Shown: in pieces, positions 36,004-44,369 of the stretch | How the letters are laid out: each line of letters begins with the position of its first letter | Numbering within the stretch: the stretch's first letter is position 1 | DNA from: Streptomyces puniciscabiei | Lineage (GTDB): Bacteria; Actinomycetota; Actinomycetes; Streptomycetales; Streptomycetaceae | Direction of reading: 5' to 3' | Length of the DNA: 64,000 nucleotides | NCBI RefSeq assembly: GCF_006715785.1 | Contig: NZ_VFNX01000001.1 | Coordinates: forward strand, 4,816,001-4,880,000 | Notes under the pieces: generated by a model | What the model was told of the DNA's origin: nothing | Databases searched by the model: none | Seen by the model: the letters and a program-made list of their open reading frames with translations, nothing else | Made by a program: the position numbers and the translations under genes

Positions 36004-37018
36004 CGGACGGCTGCGCCTCGCCGAGGTACGGCATGAGCTGTTCCGCGAGCTCCTGGAGGGAGTCGGCGGACACGTCGGCGGAGCGGGCCAGGTAGATCGC
36101 GTTGAGCAACTGGTCGGTGGCCAGTTCGCCGCCGCTCACCCGGTCCAGGAAGCGGCTGATCAGGGTCTGGGCGTAGGCGCCCGGCGCACCGTCGAAGTGG
36201 GCGTCGACGATGGCGGCCAGCTGGGCGTCGTCGGGCTGCCGCAGCCGCAGCCGGACGCAGCGGCGCAGGAACGCGGGCGGGAACTCGCGCTCGCCGTTGC
36301 TGGTCAGCACGACGAACGGGAAGGCACGGCAGCGGACCCGGCCGCCCGCCACGGTGACCCGGTCGTGGGTGCCGTCCACCATCACCTCGGCCCGCGGGGT
36401 GTGCCGGGCGGCCCGGACCAGCTCGGGGATCTCGTACTGGCCCTCCTCCAGCACGTTGAGCAGGTCGTTGGGCAGGTCCAGGTCGCTCTTGTCGATCTCG
36501 TCGATGAGCAGCGCGCGGGGGCGGGCGTGGGGCAGCAGGGCGGTGCCGAGGGGACCGAGGCGCAGATGGTCCTCGACGGCCGCCTCGGGGATCCGGGCGC
36601 GGCGCTCGCTCGCCGCCGCCTGACGCGCCGCGTACAGGCGGGAGAGGGGGTCGTAGTGGTAGAGGCCGTCGTGCAGGGTGCTCCGGCTGGTGATGTTCCA
36701 GCGCAGTACCGGGCCGAGCCGCAGCTCGCGGGCCACCGCGTACGCCAGCGAGGACTTCCCGGTGCCGGGCGGGCCGGTGACCAGCAGCGGACGGCGCAGG
36801 TAGAGCGCGGCGTTGACCAGCTGCACGGTCTGCGGGGTGGCCTGGTAGGTGGCGGCACGGTGGGTGCGGTCGGGGGACGTGGCGGTCTCGTCGGCGGCGT
36901 CGGCGGGCGTCGGAAGGACCGGCTCGCCGTCGAAGGCCCGCCAGGGCGGGGGCGGCGGCAGCTCGTCGATACCGTCGTGCGGCTCCGCGGTGCCGGTGTA
37001 CACGGGCCTCAGGGGCAT
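35993..37018 (-). CDS. MoxR-type AAA+ ATPase
   Basis: The 341-residue ATPase has Walker A GPPGTGKS (82-89), Walker B LLIDEIDK (about 171-178), the sensor-1 asparagine in VVLTSNGE and a C-terminal lid. MoxR proteins act with vWA-domain partners to remodel or activate other proteins. Here the vWA-like partner is the overlapping downstream gene and the protease is the upstream gene, so this should be the energy-using switch of the complex. The Pro-rich N-terminus (10-50) precedes the core. Confidence 0.92.
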   Translation of the reverse strand: MPLRPVYTGTAEPHDGIDELPPPPPWRAFDGEPVLPTPADAADETATSPDRTHRAATYQATPQTVQLVNAALYLRRPLLVTGPPGTGKSSLAYAVARELRLGPVLRWNITSRSTLHDGLYHYDPLSRLYAARQAAASERRARIPEAAVEDHLRLGPLGTALLPHARPRALLIDEIDKSDLDLPNDLLNVLEEGQYEIPELVRAARHTPRAEVMVDGTHDRVTVAGGRVRCRAFPFVVLTSNGEREFPPAFLRRCVRLRLRQPDDAQLAAIVDAHFDGAPGAYAQTLISRFLDRVSGGELATDQLLNAIYLARSADVSADSLQELAEQLMPYLGEAQPSDAF

Positions 37019-37089
37019 GGGACCTTCTTCTTCCGGTCGTACGGCGGATCACGGACTTCGGGGGACGCGGTGCTCGGCTGTGGTGCGGT

Positions 37090-38772
37090 TCAGGCGACGG
37101 GGGAGTGCAGGCTCGCGGTGGTCTCGGGGAAGCAGTGGGGGTCGTCCCAGAGCAGCTGGACGTCCCGCGCCCAGTGCCGTTCCGGCACCGGCGCGGCCTC
37201 CGCCTCCTCCCGCAACGCGGTGATGACCCGGGGGAGTTCGGCCGCGGGGACGCCCTCGACGGCGGGGGCGAGCGCGTCCAGGAACGCCGAACCGGTGCAC
37301 GCGTCGTGCGGCTCGGCCGGGCCGGGGCAGCCCGAGCGCGGCCATACCAGCACGGGCACGGGCATGTTCAGGCCCACCGTGAAGTGCTCGGGCAGTGTGC
37401 CGGGCGGCGCTGCGAAGCCCGCCAGGCCCGCGCCGTTCTCGCTCAGGCGCCTGCGCAGGCCCGGCGGCTGCTCCTGGGTGCCGCAGTCGACGCGGTGCAG
37501 CACCGTGCCGGAACCCCCGGCCAGCCGCTGCCACTTCTTGCCGAGCTTGTGCCGCAGCCGGCCGCTGTGGTGCCGGTAGCGGTCGTTGACGACCACCGGG
37601 TGGGCGCAACCGAGCGGCGTCGGGTCCTCCGCACCGCACGCCCACCGGGCCACCGGCAGGTTCAGCCAGTCCCGGGGCAGGACGAAGGTGAGCAGTTCCT
37701 CGGCGTCCGGGGCGAGCCGGGTGAAGGCCCGGTCGATGCCCTGCTGGACGTACTCCCGCACGTCGGAACGGGCCAGCCGAGCCGTGCCCACCGGCCGGCG
37801 CCGGCCCTCGCGACAGGCCGACACCGACACCGTGACCTGGTCGGTGCCCGCGCCGCTGCGGTCGATCTCGATGACGATCGGGGTCCAGGAACCGGCGGGG
37901 GCGGCCGGTGACGGCTGTGCGGCGGGCCCCTCCAGCAGGTCCGCCAGCCGGTCGGCGAACCGGGAGAGGGCCGGCGCCGACGGCACCACCTCCCACTGCA
38001 CATAGGTAACCGCATCGCGCAGGGAGGGGAATCCGCCGGGCGGCGGCTCCGGGCCGAAGTCGCCGACGGCGTCCACGAACAGCTGGTCCGGTGAGCACTC
38101 CAGCCCGGCGGCCTCGGCCCGCCGCACCAGCTCGTACAGCCGCCGGGTCGGGTCCTCGCCGGCGTCGCAGGCCGGGACGAGTTCACCGAGGCCGGGCCAG
38201 TGCCGGGCCAGGGTCTCGGTGGGCAGCATCCGGGCGACCAGGACGCCGGGCTCGCCCGCCCGCTGGGCGACCATGCCGACCACCCGGCCGTCCGGGAGGG
38301 CCGCCGCGGCGCCGCTGAAGCCCTCCGTCAGCGGTTGCCCATGGGCGGTGACGGCCTCCAGCTGCACCCACTGGCCGGCGATCCGCGTGGTGGACACGGC
38401 CCGGTACCGGGCCAGCTGCCCCTCGGCGTAGCCGTCCGGGAAGCCGTACGCCTCCAGCACCCGCTCGGTCAGGTCCGCTTCCGTGTCCGGCGGGGCGAAC
38501 CTGGCCGGGCTCAGCGGCACCTTACGGGCCAGTTCCAGCACGGCGAGGTCGCCGGGGTCGGTGGCGCCGCCCGCCCAGCCGCCGTGCACGGCCACGGTCG
38601 CGGGCAGCCCGGTGAAGTCGGGGCGGTTCGGGAAGGACACGGTCAAGGTGCCCGGCTCGCTGTCCTGCACGACGTGCGCGCAGGTCAGGACCGTACTGGG
38701 GCCCACCAGGAAGCCCGCTCCCACCACCATGTCCCCGCACTCGATCCGGGCATGCCAGGAAGCGCTTCTCAT
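37090..38772 (-). CDS. Trypsin-like protease with VMAP-C-like C-terminal domain
   Basis: The 560-residue cytoplasmic protein (no signal peptide) starts with a chymotrypsin-fold protease with His33 (LTCAHVV), Asp75 (DPGDLAVLEL) and Ser153 (EGFSGAAAAL). A short helical middle domain follows (about 210-280). The C-terminal region of about 260 residues, with FVLPRDWLNLPVARW and VVVNDRYRHHSG, resembles the C-terminal domain of vWA-MoxR-associated proteins. The ATG overlaps the upstream Trypco1-like stop by ATGA. It is the probable effector of the operon, with activity likely gated by the MoxR/vWA partners. Confidence 0.88.
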   Translation of the reverse strand: MRSASWHARIECGDMVVGAGFLVGPSTVLTCAHVVQDSEPGTLTVSFPNRPDFTGLPATVAVHGGWAGGATDPGDLAVLELARKVPLSPARFAPPDTEADLTERVLEAYGFPDGYAEGQLARYRAVSTTRIAGQWVQLEAVTAHGQPLTEGFSGAAAALPDGRVVGMVAQRAGEPGVLVARMLPTETLARHWPGLGELVPACDAGEDPTRRLYELVRRAEAAGLECSPDQLFVDAVGDFGPEPPPGGFPSLRDAVTYVQWEVVPSAPALSRFADRLADLLEGPAAQPSPAAPAGSWTPIVIEIDRSGAGTDQVTVSVSACREGRRRPVGTARLARSDVREYVQQGIDRAFTRLAPDAEELLTFVLPRDWLNLPVARWACGAEDPTPLGCAHPVVVNDRYRHHSGRLRHKLGKKWQRLAGGSGTVLHRVDCGTQEQPPGLRRRLSENGAGLAGFAAPPGTLPEHFTVGLNMPVPVLVWPRSGCPGPAEPHDACTGSAFLDALAPAVEGVPAAELPRVITALREEAEAAPVPERHWARDVQLLWDDPHCFPETTASLHSPVA

Positions 38773-39161
38773 GAGTGGGACGTCGGCTCCGGGGAGCTCG
38801 TCGCCGACGGGAGCGCCGCCGCGGCCGGTTCGGCGCCCGGGGGCCGCGACGACCAAGCCAGGCGCACCACCAGCTGCCCTTCCGCAGCTCCCTTGGCGAT
38901 GACCGCGCCGGCCTCCGCGGTCAGCTTCACCCCGAACTCCAGCTCCACCGAGTCGGGACGCAGGCTGCCGTCGCGGAACACCCGCAGCGCGGACTGGGCC
39001 GCCGAGCGCACCCCGTCCAGGGCGCCCTCGAAGGTGCTGGACGCCTGGGCCGCCGGGCCGGTGCCGCCGCGGCCGACGAGGCGGGTCCCGGTCCCGGGCT
39101 CCCCGCTCTCCACGACGACCACGGCGCCGTCCTCCGTGGTGAACTCCAGCAGCCTGCCCAT
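38769..39161 (-). CDS. Trypco1-like (CU044_2847-type) small protein
   Basis: The 130-residue product opens with a beta-rich segment (LLEFTTEDGAVVVVE). A helical middle follows, then VELEFGVKLTAEAGAVIAKG and VVRLAW, the pattern of trypsin-co-occurring domain 1 proteins. A disordered Ser/Pro tail ends it. The ATG at 39161 is preferred because the conserved part begins there. It overlaps the protease gene by four bases. By association it binds or regulates the protease; no enzymatic motif is present. Confidence 0.85.
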   Translation of the reverse strand: MGRLLEFTTEDGAVVVVESGEPGTGTRLVGRGGTGPAAQASSTFEGALDGVRSAAQSALRVFRDGSLRPDSVELEFGVKLTAEAGAVIAKGAAEGQLVVRLAWSSRPPGAEPAAAALPSATSSPEPTSHS

Positions 39162-39378
39162 GGTGTTGATCGCCCCCGTGTGCTCGCTCTTCCTCCAAGC
39201 CCATTGTGACCGAAGGTTCCTGACGGTGTCTCGGGGTCCCGTCACGCAGGTCGCGCAGCCTGGCGGAAAACCGCCAGGGCGCATTCCCGCCGCCGACGGT
39301 CAACACCCCCGCAACAGGCGGCACATGACACTCGTCCCAGCACGCGACCCGCTCGAACCCACACGAGAAGAGGCGTGG

Positions 39379-42300
39379 ATGACCACAGGACCAGTCAGAC
39401 GCTCGGCTGCGCTGGTGGCGGTGGGGCTGTTGGGTGCCCTGCTGCCCAACGGACCGGCCACCGCCGCCCCGAGGGCGCCCGCCACCGGTTCCGCGGCTCC
39501 CACCACCGTCACCCCCGCTCCCGGTTCCGCGGCCCCCACCACCGTCACCCTCGTCACCGGCGACAAGGTGACCGTCACCGACCTCGGGCACGGGAGGAGG
39601 ACGGTCACCGTGCAGCGGCCCGAGGGAGCCACCGGGGCCGTGCGGACGCGGCAGAGCGACGGCGAGATCAGTGTCGTACCGGACGAGGCGCTGCCGTACC
39701 TGCGGGCCGGGACGCTGGACCGGCGGCTGTTCGACGTGAGCGGGCTGATCCGGCAGGGGCTGACCGACGCCAGGGCCGGCGCGACGCCGCTCATCGTGAC
39801 CTACGGCAGGGGCGCGCGGGCCGCCACCCCGGCCGGGACCCACCGGACGCGGAACCTGCCGAGCCTGCGCGGCGCCGCCGTCGAGGCCGGCAAGGGGCGC
39901 ACCTTCTGGCGGTCGTTCACGCACCGCGACGGCCTCGACAAGGTCTGGCTGGACGGCAGGGTGAAGGCCGACATGGCCGGGAGCAACGCGCAGATCGGCA
40001 CGCGGGCCGCCTGGGACGCGGGGCTCACCGGCAAGGGCGTCACGGTCGCCGTCCTCGACACCGGGGTCGACCTCGGCCACCCGGACCTGAAGGACCGGGT
40101 CACCGCCACCAAGAGCTTCGTCGACGGCGAGGAGGTCGCCGACCGCAACGGACACGGCACCCATGTCACCTCCACCGTCGGCGGCAGCGGCTCCGCCTCC
40201 GACGGCAAGGAGAAGGGGGTCGCGCCCGAGGCCACCCTCGCCGTCGGCAAGGTGCTCAGCGACCAGGGGTCGGGCAGCGAGTCGCAGATCATCGCCGGGA
40301 TGGAGTGGGCGGCCCGGGACGTGCACGCCCGGATCGTCTCCATGAGCCTGGGATCGACGGAGGCGAGCGACGGCACCGACCCGATGGCCGAGGCGGTCAA
40401 CACCCTCTCCGAGGAGACCGGCGCGCTCTTCGTCGTCGCCGCGGGCAACACCGGCGCCCCGTCCTCCATCGGCTCGCCCGGCGCCGCCGACGCCGCCCTC
40501 ACCGTCGGCGCGGTCGACTCCGCCGACCAGGCGGCCTACTTCACCAGCGCCGGACCCCGCTACGGCGACAACGCCCTCAAGCCCGACATCTCGGCCCCCG
40601 GCGTCGGCATCCTCGCCGCCCGCTCCCAGCTCACCGACGGCAGCGGCTACTACACCTCCCTGAGCGGTACGTCCATGGCGACCCCGCACGTCGCCGGGGT
40701 CGCCGCCCTGCTCGCCCAGGAGCATCCCGACTGGACCGGCGCGCGGTTGAAGGACGCGCTGATGTCCAGCTCGAAGCGACTGGAGGCGTCCGCCTATGTG
40801 CTGGGCGCGGGCAGGGTGAGCGTGCCGGACGCCGTCACGGCCCGGGTCACCGCCACCGGCAGCGCGGACCTCGGCTTCCACAGCTGGCCGTACGACCGGG
40901 ACAAGCCCGTCACCCGGACCGTGACCTACACCAACTCCTCCGACCAGGCAGTCGGATTGAAGCTGTCCGTGACCGGCGCGCCGGACGGTGCCGTCGCTCT
41001 CGCCGACACCTCGCTCACCGTCCCGGCCCACGGCACCGCCTCCACCACCGTCACCGGGGACGGCTCCAGGGCGCCGGTCGGCGAGACCAGCGGGCAGATC
41101 GTGGCCACGAGCCCCTCCGGAGACGCCGTCGCGCACACCGCGTTCGGGCTGGTCAAGGAGGACGAGCGGTACACGCTCACCGTCCACGTCGAGGACCGCG
41201 CGGGCAGGCCCACCGCCGCCGACCTCACCGTGCAGCGGCTCGCGGCGGGCGAGGACGCCCGGCCGGCCCACGTCGGCGACTCCGGCACCCTCCGGCTGCG
41301 CCTGAAGCCCGGCACCTACTCCCTCGCCACCTTCCTCGACGTGCACGGAAGCCACGGCGCCGACTCCCTCGGCCTCGGCTTCCTCGCGGCACCCGAGATC
41401 ACCCTCGACCACGACCAGGACGTCACCCTGGACGGCCGGAAGCTGCGCGAGCTCAAGGCGAAGGTGGACCGGCGCACCGAGACCCACCAGCTCCTCATGG
41501 AGTACGACCGGCAGGCGAACGGCGCCGACCTCTTCGACGCGGTCCAGGTGCCCCTGACGTACGACAGTGTCTTCGCCGCCCCCACCGCGAAGGTGAGGGC
41601 GGGCAGCTTCGAGTACCGCACGGTATGGCGGCTCGCCGAGCCGCAGCTTCAGGTCGGGGGCGTCGGCGAGGCGACCGTCCAGCCGGGCGGCACGCTCATC
41701 GAGGGCCGGACCAGGCTGCCCCTCGTGGACGTCGGCGACGGGCCCTTCACCGGTGTCTCCGGCAAGGCGGTGCTCGCGCACCTCGCCGACGGCGCCGACC
41801 CGGCCGCGCTCGCCGGGGCCGCGCAGGACGCCGGCGTCCGGGCGCTGTTCGTGACGGACGACGCCCCCGGCCGGCTGATGGCCTGGTGGGGCACCGACGA
41901 CAACGCCGACCGGCCGCTGCAGATCGCCACCGTGAACCGGGCGGACGCTGCCCGCCTGCGGGCGATGCGCTCGGTCGGGATGGCCGGCACGGCCGACTCC
42001 CCGTACGTGTACGACCTGTCCGAGGGGCACCGGGGTGCAGTCCCGGACCGCGACCTCACCTACGCCCCCGGCAAGCGTCAACTCGCCGCTCTGCACGTGA
42101 GGTTCCATGCCGCCCGGCCGGTGGACGGCGGTGAGTTCCGCTACTCCCTCACCGATGCCTTCCCGCTCGGCCTCGGCTTCCAGGAGCGGGTGCACTTGCC
42201 CGCCGAGCGCACCGACCACGTCTCCACCGGCCCCGGTCAGCTGTGGCACGAGTCCGTGGCGATCGGCGACGGCACCCTGGAGGAGCGCAGCGGACTGGTG

Positions 42301-43023
42301 CGGTACGAGGGCGGTTCGCGGCCGGTGCTGAACTGGTTCCGGCCCGTGTGGCACCCGTGGCTCGGCACCGGGCTCGGCTGGGGGCAGCAACGGGCGGGGA
42401 ACCAGATCCAGTTGAACACCCCCGGCTGGGGCGACTCCGCGCCCGACCACACCGGGTTCGGCGACGTGTGGAGCGCGGACAGCGGTATGAGCCAGACCAC
42501 CGCCGTCTACCTCGACGGCACACTCGTCGACCAGGGCAACGGCTCCGCCGCGTACGTCCGGGACGCGCCCGCCGAAGCCCGCACCTACCAGGTCGTCACC
42601 GACACCGCGCTCGACGCGGCGCGCTGGCCGCTGGGCTCGCGGGGGCACTCCGCGTGGACGTTCCGGTCGGCGGCGACGCCGGAGGACCACTGGACCTACC
42701 TGCCGCTGATCAACCTCGCGTACGACATCGGGACCGACCTCGCGGGCAGTGTGCGGGGCGGGCAACGGGTGCCGGTGGGGCTCGGCGCGCGGTACGTGGT
42801 GGGTGCCGCCGGTACCGGGACGCTGGGCGGGGGCCGGCTGGAGGTGTCGTACGACGGCGGCGGCACCTGGCGGTCCGTCCCGCTGACGGGCGCGGGCGCC
42901 TCCTGGCGCGGCACGCTGACCGTGCCGCGCGGTGCGAGCTCGGTTTCGGTGCGGGCTTCGGCCCACGACGACAAGGGTGGTTCGGTGACGCAGGAGATCA
43001 TCCGGGCGGTGGCGGTGAAGTGA
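39379..43023 (+). CDS. Large secreted S8 subtilase
   Basis: The 1214-residue protein has a signal peptide (basic start, hydrophobic ALVAVGLLGALL, cleavage after Ala-x-Ala-type residues near 30) and a propeptide. The subtilisin domain carries the triad in VAVLDTGVDLGHPDL, DRNGHGTHVT and SGTSMATPHVAG. About 750 further residues are beta-rich and probably needed for adhesion or substrate binding. Large S8 proteins of this type are common in streptomycetes and digest external protein. It is divergent from the four-gene ATPase/protease operon and convergent with the carboxyltransferase gene, one base between stops. Confidence 0.93.
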   Translation: MTTGPVRRSAALVAVGLLGALLPNGPATAAPRAPATGSAAPTTVTPAPGSAAPTTVTLVTGDKVTVTDLGHGRRTVTVQRPEGATGAVRTRQSDGEISVVPDEALPYLRAGTLDRRLFDVSGLIRQGLTDARAGATPLIVTYGRGARAATPAGTHRTRNLPSLRGAAVEAGKGRTFWRSFTHRDGLDKVWLDGRVKADMAGSNAQIGTRAAWDAGLTGKGVTVAVLDTGVDLGHPDLKDRVTATKSFVDGEEVADRNGHGTHVTSTVGGSGSASDGKEKGVAPEATLAVGKVLSDQGSGSESQIIAGMEWAARDVHARIVSMSLGSTEASDGTDPMAEAVNTLSEETGALFVVAAGNTGAPSSIGSPGAADAALTVGAVDSADQAAYFTSAGPRYGDNALKPDISAPGVGILAARSQLTDGSGYYTSLSGTSMATPHVAGVAALLAQEHPDWTGARLKDALMSSSKRLEASAYVLGAGRVSVPDAVTARVTATGSADLGFHSWPYDRDKPVTRTVTYTNSSDQAVGLKLSVTGAPDGAVALADTSLTVPAHGTASTTVTGDGSRAPVGETSGQIVATSPSGDAVAHTAFGLVKEDERYTLTVHVEDRAGRPTAADLTVQRLAAGEDARPAHVGDSGTLRLRLKPGTYSLATFLDVHGSHGADSLGLGFLAAPEITLDHDQDVTLDGRKLRELKAKVDRRTETHQLLMEYDRQANGADLFDAVQVPLTYDSVFAAPTAKVRAGSFEYRTVWRLAEPQLQVGGVGEATVQPGGTLIEGRTRLPLVDVGDGPFTGVSGKAVLAHLADGADPAALAGAAQDAGVRALFVTDDAPGRLMAWWGTDDNADRPLQIATVNRADAARLRAMRSVGMAGTADSPYVYDLSEGHRGAVPDRDLTYAPGKRQLAALHVRFHAARPVDGGEFRYSLTDAFPLGLGFQERVHLPAERTDHVSTGPGQLWHESVAIGDGTLEERSGLVRYEGGSRPVLNWFRPVWHPWLGTGLGWGQQRAGNQIQLNTPGWGDSAPDHTGFGDVWSADSGMSQTTAVYLDGTLVDQGNGSAAYVRDAPAEARTYQVVTDTALDAARWPLGSRGHSAWTFRSAATPEDHWTYLPLINLAYDIGTDLAGSVRGGQRVPVGLGARYVVGAAGTGTLGGGRLEVSYDGGGTWRSVPLTGAGASWRGTLTVPRGASSVSVRASAHDDKGGSVTQEIIRAVAVK

Positions 43024-43024
43024 C

Positions 43025-43543
43025 CTACGGCTGGGGGCGGTTCACGATCCCCCGGATCACCCCCAGCTCCACCAGGTCCTGTGGCCGGATCCGTAGCTGC
43101 TCGGCGGTCGCCTCCACCTCCTGCGGCGGGCGTTTGAGGATGGCCGCCGCGAGTTCCGGGGCGATCACCGAGAAGTAACTGTCCGGCGTCGCCCAGGTAT
43201 TGTCCGGTGCGGACAGCGCCAGGGCTCCGCCGGAGCCGCCCTCGCCGATGACCAGCGTGGTGATCGGCACCCGGGCGGCCGCGACCGCACCGAAGACCTC
43301 CGCGATCGCCGCCCCGGCCCCCTGCCGTTCCGCCTCGGCGTCATTGGCCGCCCCCGGGGTGTCCACCAACGTCAGCACCGGGATGTCGAGCCGGTCCGCG
43401 AGCCGGATCAGCCGGGCGGCGGTGCGGTACCCGGCGGGCCGGGTCGCCGCTCCGGTCTGCGCCGCGTACGCCACGGTACGGCCGTCCCGCTCACCGAACC
43501 CGCACAGCATGCCGTCGGTGTCCGCACCCCCCGCACCGGTCAC
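43025..43543 (-). CDS. Carboxyltransferase, C-terminal half (downstream of frameshift)
   Basis: The 172-residue frame contains the carboxyltransferase alpha-type core, with VLTLVDTPGAANDAEAERQG and LVIGEGGSGGALALSAPD, which bind the acyl-CoA and carboxybiotin. It would start at a GTG with no good ribosome binding site inside the preceding frame. Removing one G from a G6 run (43527-43532) joins it seamlessly to the upstream frame, giving DRCGGADTDGMLCGFG. It is therefore read as the second half of one interrupted gene rather than a separate subunit. Confidence 0.75.
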   Translation of the reverse strand: MTGAGGADTDGMLCGFGERDGRTVAYAAQTGAATRPAGYRTAARLIRLADRLDIPVLTLVDTPGAANDAEAERQGAGAAIAEVFGAVAAARVPITTLVIGEGGSGGALALSAPDNTWATPDSYFSVIAPELAAAILKRPPQEVEATAEQLRIRPQDLVELGVIRGIVNRPQP

Positions 43544-44369
43544 CGCTGATGTCCCGGCGGTGGGTGAAGCAGGCGTCCAAGTAGGCCTGGGCGCGCGGGC
43601 GTTCGGGAGAGCGTGCCCGGCGGACGGCCGCCCAGCCGGTGGCGGGCAGGTCGGCGGCGCCGAGGGCAGGTGGCGCGGGGGCCTCCTGCGCGGGGGTGGT
43701 GAGCAGCCGCAGCCACTGTCCCAGCGTCTCCCGCAGCTCCTCGGGCCGTACCACCGCGTCCGCCGACCCCACCGCCACCTGTCCCTCGGCGGTGTAGGCC
43801 GCCGGGTCGGCGTCGGCCGGGCGGACCCGGGAACCGGCGAAGCCCACCTGGGCGCCCGGCAGGGCCAGGACGACGTCCGCTCCGGCGCCGAGCGTGGCCC
43901 AGCCGCCGCCGGTCGTCGGGTCCCGCAGGACCGCGATCTGCGGCAGCCCGGCCTCCCGGGTGAGTGCCGACTGCCGGGCCACGCGCTGCAGCTGGCTCAG
44001 CGCGAGCATGCCCTCCTGCATCCGGCTGCCCCCGGTCGCGATCAACGGCACGACCGGCAACCGGTGTGCGCGGGCGTGGGTGTACGCCGCCTCCAGCCGG
44101 TCCCCGGTGCGCTCACCCAGGGAGCCGCCCAGGAAGCCGAACTCGAAGGCGATCAGCACGGCCGGGGTACCCGTGACGCGCGCGGTGCCGCAGACGACCG
44201 ACTCCTCCTCGCCGGTGCGTTGGGCGGCCCGGGCGCGCGAGGCGTCGTAGCCCCGCCAGCCGAGCGGGCCGTCGGGCTTCAACCGCCCGGTCGGGGAAGG
44301 GAGTTCTCTGAAGGTGGCCGGGTCCGTGACCAGGGTCAGGACCTCCCGGGCCGAGCGGCGCTCAGACAT
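43491..44369 (-). CDS. Carboxyltransferase, N-terminal half (frameshifted)
   Basis: The 292-residue frame carries the beta-type carboxyltransferase region (VLIAFEFGFLGGSLGE, then LIATGGSRMQEGMLAL and LRDPTTGGGWATLGAG) of acetyl/propionyl-CoA carboxylase family enzymes. It runs off-frame after DRCGG into about 11 unrelated residues and a stop. The ATG overlaps the matB stop by eight bases, so it is coupled to malonyl-CoA synthetase. A joined product of about 450 residues would be a fused alpha/beta carboxyltransferase. With the frameshift real, the enzyme would lack half its active site. Confidence 0.75.
   Translation of the reverse strand: MSERRSAREVLTLVTDPATFRELPSPTGRLKPDGPLGWRGYDASRARAAQRTGEEESVVCGTARVTGTPAVLIAFEFGFLGGSLGERTGDRLEAAYTHARAHRLPVVPLIATGGSRMQEGMLALSQLQRVARQSALTREAGLPQIAVLRDPTTGGGWATLGAGADVVLALPGAQVGFAGSRVRPADADPAAYTAEGQVAVGSADAVVRPEELRETLGQWLRLLTTPAQEAPAPPALGAADLPATGWAAVRRARSPERPRAQAYLDACFTHRRDISGDRCGGCGHRRHAVRVR
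43527..43532 (-). other. G6 run at the carboxyltransferase frameshift
   Basis: Six consecutive C on the plus strand (G6 in the gene) mark where the two frames meet. Five would restore a single reading frame through both conserved halves. This is a typical place for a sequencing error or a slippage mutation. Confidence 0.8.

Noticed and set aside
37090..42966. A 1958-codon minus-strand frame extending far upstream of the trypsin-like gene
   Set aside because: The part beyond 38772 lies opposite the S8 subtilase, has shadow-type composition and no ribosome binding site. The start at 38772 overlaps the Trypco1-like stop in the usual coupled way.
43025..43543. Independent carboxyltransferase subunit gene
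   Set aside because: It lacks its own ribosome binding site and joins the upstream frame exactly on removal of one G, so a single interrupted gene is the simpler reading.
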